Assembly: GCA_018222695.1 (NCBI GenBank)
Contig: JAAEZV010000047.1
Location: 1-9,938 of the forward strand
From: Gammaproteobacteria bacterium
Lineage (GTDB): Bacteria > Pseudomonadota > Gammaproteobacteria > Pseudomonadales > Halieaceae
Direction of reading: 5' to 3'
DNA length: 9,938 nucleotides
Shown: in pieces, positions 7,836-9,938 of the stretch
How positions within the stretch are numbered: position 1 is the stretch's first letter
Layout of the letters: each line of letters begins with the position of its first letter
Made by a program: the position numbers and the translations under genes
Notes under the pieces: generated by a model
Told to the model about the DNA's origin: nothing
The model's input: the letters and a program-made list of their open reading frames with translations, nothing else
The model's database searches: none

Positions 7836-8210
7836 GTGACTGACACCGCTTCAAACATACCCGGCACCCTCGCTCCCAAGTGGAATGAGCAGGGATTGAT
7901 TCCGACTATCGCTCAGGATGCCGACACCGGCGAGGTCCTGATGCTGGCGTGGATGAACGCCGAAGCGCTGGAGCACACTCTGGCAAGCGGTGAGGTCACC
8001 TATTGGTCTCGCTCGAGGCAATCACTGTGGCGCAAAGGCGCCACGTCCGGGAATACTCAGGATCTGGTGAGCGCGTGTCTGGACTGTGACGGCGACACCC
8101 TGCTGCTACAGGTCAAGCAGCATGGCGCCGGCGCCTGTCACACAGGCCGGCGCACCTGTTTTTTCTACCACCCCGAAGACGGCAGTTGGCAGCTACGCGA
8201 GGACGACTGA
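7836..8210 (+). CDS. hisI: Phosphoribosyl-AMP cyclohydrolase HisI
   Basis: Opens the purine ring of phosphoribosyl-AMP, the third step of histidine synthesis, in the cytosol. The 124-residue protein is the stand-alone form; in E. coli this domain is fused to HisE. It shows [20 protein letters not shown] (35-54), [18 protein letters not shown] (56-73), the metal-binding DCDGD (83-87) and the zinc cysteines C84, C101 and C108 in the [12 protein letters not shown] block (99-110). GTG 7836 is the only start that keeps the conserved N-terminal region. No convincing Shine-Dalgarno sequence precedes it, and it begins 32 nt after ubiB. A TGGCATACT (7821-7829) that could be an extended -10 box ends 6 nt before the start codon. 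hisE follows directly. Confidence 0.95.
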   Translation: MTDTASNIPGTLAPKWNEQGLIPTIAQDADTGEVLMLAWMNAEALEHTLASGEVTYWSRSRQSLWRKGATSGNTQDLVSACLDCDGDTLLLQVKQHGAGACHTGRRTCFFYHPEDGSWQLREDD

Positions 8211-8564
8211 ATGGATGATCTGCTAACCGCACTTGATAAAGTGCTAGCGGAGCGCAAGACCGCGTCACCGGACAGTTCTTACGTCGCCGCACTGAACGCT
8301 GAGGGTCTCAACAAGATCCTCGAAAAAGTCGGTGAGGAAGCCACCGAGGTGATACTGGCGGCCAAGGATACTGCCGAAAGCGGCGACCCGGAGGCCTTGG
8401 TGAACGAGGTAGCCGATCTCTGGTTTCACACTATGGTGATGCTCGCGCACCTTGACCTCGACCACACCGATGTCCTCAACGTACTCGACGCGCGCATGGG
8501 GCTGTCGGGGCTGGCAGAAAAAGCCGCCCGAAAAGGCCATAATGCGGTCTCGGAAGACGCTTAA
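8211..8564 (+). CDS. hisE: Phosphoribosyl-ATP pyrophosphatase HisE
   Basis: Hydrolyses phosphoribosyl-ATP to phosphoribosyl-AMP and pyrophosphate, the second step of histidine synthesis, supplying the substrate of HisI. The 117-residue all-alpha protein belongs to the MazG-like NTP pyrophosphohydrolases. The metal-binding helices are visible as [14 protein letters not shown] (39-52; E42, E43, E46) and [14 protein letters not shown] (65-78; E66, D69). The ATG follows the hisI stop with no gap (TGAATG), so translation is likely coupled. Having hisI and hisE as separate adjacent genes between ubiB and tatA matches Pseudomonas and differs from the fused hisIE of enterics. Confidence 0.96.
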   Translation: MDDLLTALDKVLAERKTASPDSSYVAALNAEGLNKILEKVGEEATEVILAAKDTAESGDPEALVNEVADLWFHTMVMLAHLDLDHTDVLNVLDARMGLSGLAEKAARKGHNAVSEDA

Positions 8565-8566
8565 AT

Positions 8567-8575
8567 AAGGAGAGG
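8567..8575 (+). promoter_or_regulatory. Strong ribosome binding site of tatA
   Basis: AAGGAGAGG contains AAGGAG (8567-8572) 7 nt before the tatA ATG. It is by far the best Shine-Dalgarno match in the window; tatB has only a weak AGGG and tatC none that is clear. This fits the known need for much more TatA than TatB or TatC. Confidence 0.8.
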
Positions 8576-8579
8576 GACT

Positions 8580-8798
8580 ATGGGCCTAGGCGGAATCAGC
8601 ATCTGGCAGCTCCTCATCATTCTGGCGATTGTCGTCATGCTCTTCGGCACATCGCGCCTGCGCAACATCGGCAGCGATCTGGGTAGCGCTATCAAAGGCT
8701 TTCGCAACAGCATGAGTAAAGACGAGGCCGAGAGCGAGAGTGTCGGGAACAACACCGCCTCGCAAGACGAGAGCGACACCGATAAACCCCCGACCTAA
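8580..8798 (+). CDS. tatA: Sec-independent protein translocase subunit TatA
   Basis: Pore- or patch-forming subunit of the twin-arginine translocase, which exports folded proteins such as cofactor-containing redox enzymes across the inner membrane. The 72-residue protein has the TatA N-terminus [11 protein letters not shown], one transmembrane helix (about 6-21), the FGT hinge (22-24), an amphipathic helix (about 25-43, [16 protein letters not shown]) and an acidic, disordered tail rich in Glu, Asp and Ser. It is at the short end for the family (E. coli 89). The residue after FGT is Ser where E. coli has Lys. It begins 15 nt after hisE with a strong ribosome binding site and leads the tatABC set. 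Confidence 0.96.
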   Translation: MGLGGISIWQLLIILAIVVMLFGTSRLRNIGSDLGSAIKGFRNSMSKDEAESESVGNNTASQDESDTDKPPT

Positions 8799-8813
8799 AC
8801 AGGGCGGCTCAAC

Positions 8814-9209
8814 GTGTTTGACATCGGCTTTGCCGAGCTTTTGCTGATAGGCGTCGTGGGCCTGTTGGTGGTAGGGCCTGAACAGTTGCCCGGCGCCGTT
8901 CGTACCGTGCTGGCGTGGGTCAATCGTTTTCGGCGCAGCTTCGATCAGATCCGCACCGAGGTCCGACGCGAACTGCACAACGACGAAATCATGCAAAAGC
9001 TCAAGGCAGAGTCGCTACAACTTGAGCAGCAGGTTCGCGACACCACCCAGTCCGTAGAGCGGGAGATGAAAGCGCTCGGCAACGAGACCAGCGACTCGTT
9101 ACAAATGGCATCGACCACGCCTCACCCGGCATCCTCTCCACCGGCGGACTCACTAGCCGACGCTGACGCTACCGAGGGGGATAACGACACCCCGCCAAAA
9201 ACGGCATGA
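8814..9209 (+). CDS. tatB: Sec-independent protein translocase subunit TatB
   Basis: Partner of TatC in the receptor complex that binds twin-arginine signal peptides. The 131-residue protein starts [26 protein letters not shown]: one transmembrane helix with the conserved E8, and the TatB-type GPEQLP hinge (21-26) that separates it from TatA. A long amphipathic and coiled helix follows (about 27-90), then a Pro/Ala/Asp-rich disordered tail. The start is GTG 8814; TTG or ATG alternatives would remove the transmembrane helix. A weak AGGG (8801-8804) serves as ribosome binding site. The gene lies 15 nt after tatA and its end overlaps tatC by 4 nt (ATGA). Confidence 0.95.
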   Translation: MFDIGFAELLLIGVVGLLVVGPEQLPGAVRTVLAWVNRFRRSFDQIRTEVRRELHNDEIMQKLKAESLQLEQQVRDTTQSVEREMKALGNETSDSLQMASTTPHPASSPPADSLADADATEGDNDTPPKTA

Positions 9210-9938
9210 CCGAGCAGACCGAACACGACGACCCTCCGATGTCGCTGGTGGCGCATCTGACGGAGCTGCGTGACCGGCTGCTGCGGGCGGTGCTCGCCGT
9301 ATTAATCGGCTTCATCATCCTGTTTCCGTTTGCCAATGAAATCTATGGCTTCGTCTCGGCGCCGCTGAGGGAGCTGATGCCGGAAGGCTCAACCATGATC
9401 GCCACCGGCGTGGCGTCGCCTTTTCTCACCCCCTTTAAGCTCAGCCTGGTGCTCGCTATTTTTATGGCGATACCGGTGATTCTCTACCAGATCTGGGGGT
9501 TCGTAGCGCCGGGGCTTTACCAAAAGGAAAAGCGCATCGCGATGCCGCTGCTCGCCTCCAGCGTGCTGCTGTTTTACGCCGGAGCGGCTTTTGCCTACTT
9601 TGTGGTGTTTCCGCTCATCTTTGCCTTCTTTACCAGCGTGGGCCCCGACAGCGTGCAGGTGATGACCGACATCAACAGTTATCTCGATTTTGTGCTGAAG
9701 CTGTTTCTGGCTTTCGGTATCGCCTTTGAAATGCCGATCGCCGCCATCATCTTGATCTGGACTGGGGTCACCAGCCCCGACTCACTCGCCAAAAAACGCC
9801 CCTACATCATCATTGGTTGCTTTGTCTTCGGCATGCTGCTCACACCGCCCGACGTGATCTCCCAGTCACTGCTTGCGGTCCCCATGTGGTTGCTCTTTGA
9901 GCTGGGCGTGTTTTTCGGCAGACTATTGGAACCCAACG
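9206..9938 (+). CDS. tatC: Sec-independent protein translocase subunit TatC, 3' partial
   Basis: Polytopic core of the Tat receptor that recognises the twin-arginine motif. From ATG 9206 (in the tatB stop) 244 residues can be read without a stop before the window ends; E. coli TatC has 258, so only the C-terminal tail is missing. Conserved features are [10 protein letters not shown] (17-26), [12 protein letters not shown] (62-73), [12 protein letters not shown] with F99 and the signal-peptide-contacting E108 (E. coli F94 and E103), [14 protein letters not shown] (123-136), E175 (E. coli E170) and [10 protein letters not shown] (211-220, with the D216 equivalent of D211). Six hydrophobic segments can be traced. 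G68 replaces the Asp at the matching position of E. coli (D63). Identification is certain. Confidence 0.97.
   Translation, partial: MTEQTEHDDPPMSLVAHLTELRDRLLRAVLAVLIGFIILFPFANEIYGFVSAPLRELMPEGSTMIATGVASPFLTPFKLSLVLAIFMAIPVILYQIWGFVAPGLYQKEKRIAMPLLASSVLLFYAGAAFAYFVVFPLIFAFFTSVGPDSVQVMTDINSYLDFVLKLFLAFGIAFEMPIAAIILIWTGVTSPDSLAKKRPYIIIGCFVFGMLLTPPDVISQSLLAVPMWLLFELGVFFGRLLEPN

Noticed and set aside
8138..8160. Possible inserted residue in the HisI zinc loop (GAGACHTG compared with the familiar GPACHTG)
   Set aside because: As I recall, Pseudomonas-type HisI proteins have the same longer loop (GGIACHTG), and the C101-C108 spacing is normal.
1..9938. Mobile elements, phage genes, CRISPR arrays, tRNA or rRNA genes, defence or toxin systems
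   Set aside because: None seen. All sequence is accounted for by conserved housekeeping genes on one strand, with gaps under 100 bases.

Overview
The window is a stretch of chromosome from a gammaproteobacterium and consists almost entirely of housekeeping genes on the + strand. Gene order is priA (5' end outside the window) - argS - SPOR-domain protein - DUF971 protein - ubiE - ubiJ - ubiB - hisI - hisE - tatA - tatB - tatC (3' end outside the window). This is essentially the Pseudomonas-type neighbourhood priA-argS-SPOR-[hslVU]-DUF971-[pha genes]-ubiE-ubiJ-ubiB-hisI-hisE-tatABC with the bracketed parts absent. The GC-rich sequence, separate hisI and hisE genes and ubiJ point to a Pseudomonas/Cellvibrio/Halieaceae-like marine or environmental lineage rather than an enteric one. 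That placement is inferred from gene order and protein motifs, not from a search.

Positions 2-3774 carry replication restart (PriA helicase) and arginyl-tRNA synthetase. argS is broken as written. A 68-bp segment (3131-3198) is repeated in tandem (3199-3266), shifts the frame and creates a stop at 3212-3214. The two copies differ at four sites, all synonymous third positions. This looks like two strain alleles joined end to end during assembly rather than a real pseudogene. Collapsing one copy restores a 561-residue ArgS.

Positions 3774-4729 hold a small FtsN-like membrane-anchored SPOR protein and a DUF971 protein of unknown function, both tightly packed behind argS. The hslVU protease genes that usually sit between them are missing here.

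Positions 4730-7803 hold ubiE-ubiJ-ubiB, which act in ubiquinone (and, for UbiE, menaquinone) synthesis. The genes overlap by 4 nt at both junctions, so translation is probably coupled. A candidate promoter precedes ubiE. Positions 7836-8564 hold hisI and hisE (steps 3 and 2 of histidine synthesis). Positions 8580-9938 hold tatA, tatB and tatC (twin-arginine protein export). All genes from ubiE onward are close enough to form one operon.

No gene-free stretch exceeds 100 bases. I see no tRNA, rRNA, insertion sequence, phage or CRISPR signal, and no undescribed multi-gene system. The most informative anomaly is the argS duplication. Lesser points are the missing hslVU, a DCA (not DCG) motif in UbiB, and the lack of a clear ribosome binding site at hisI.
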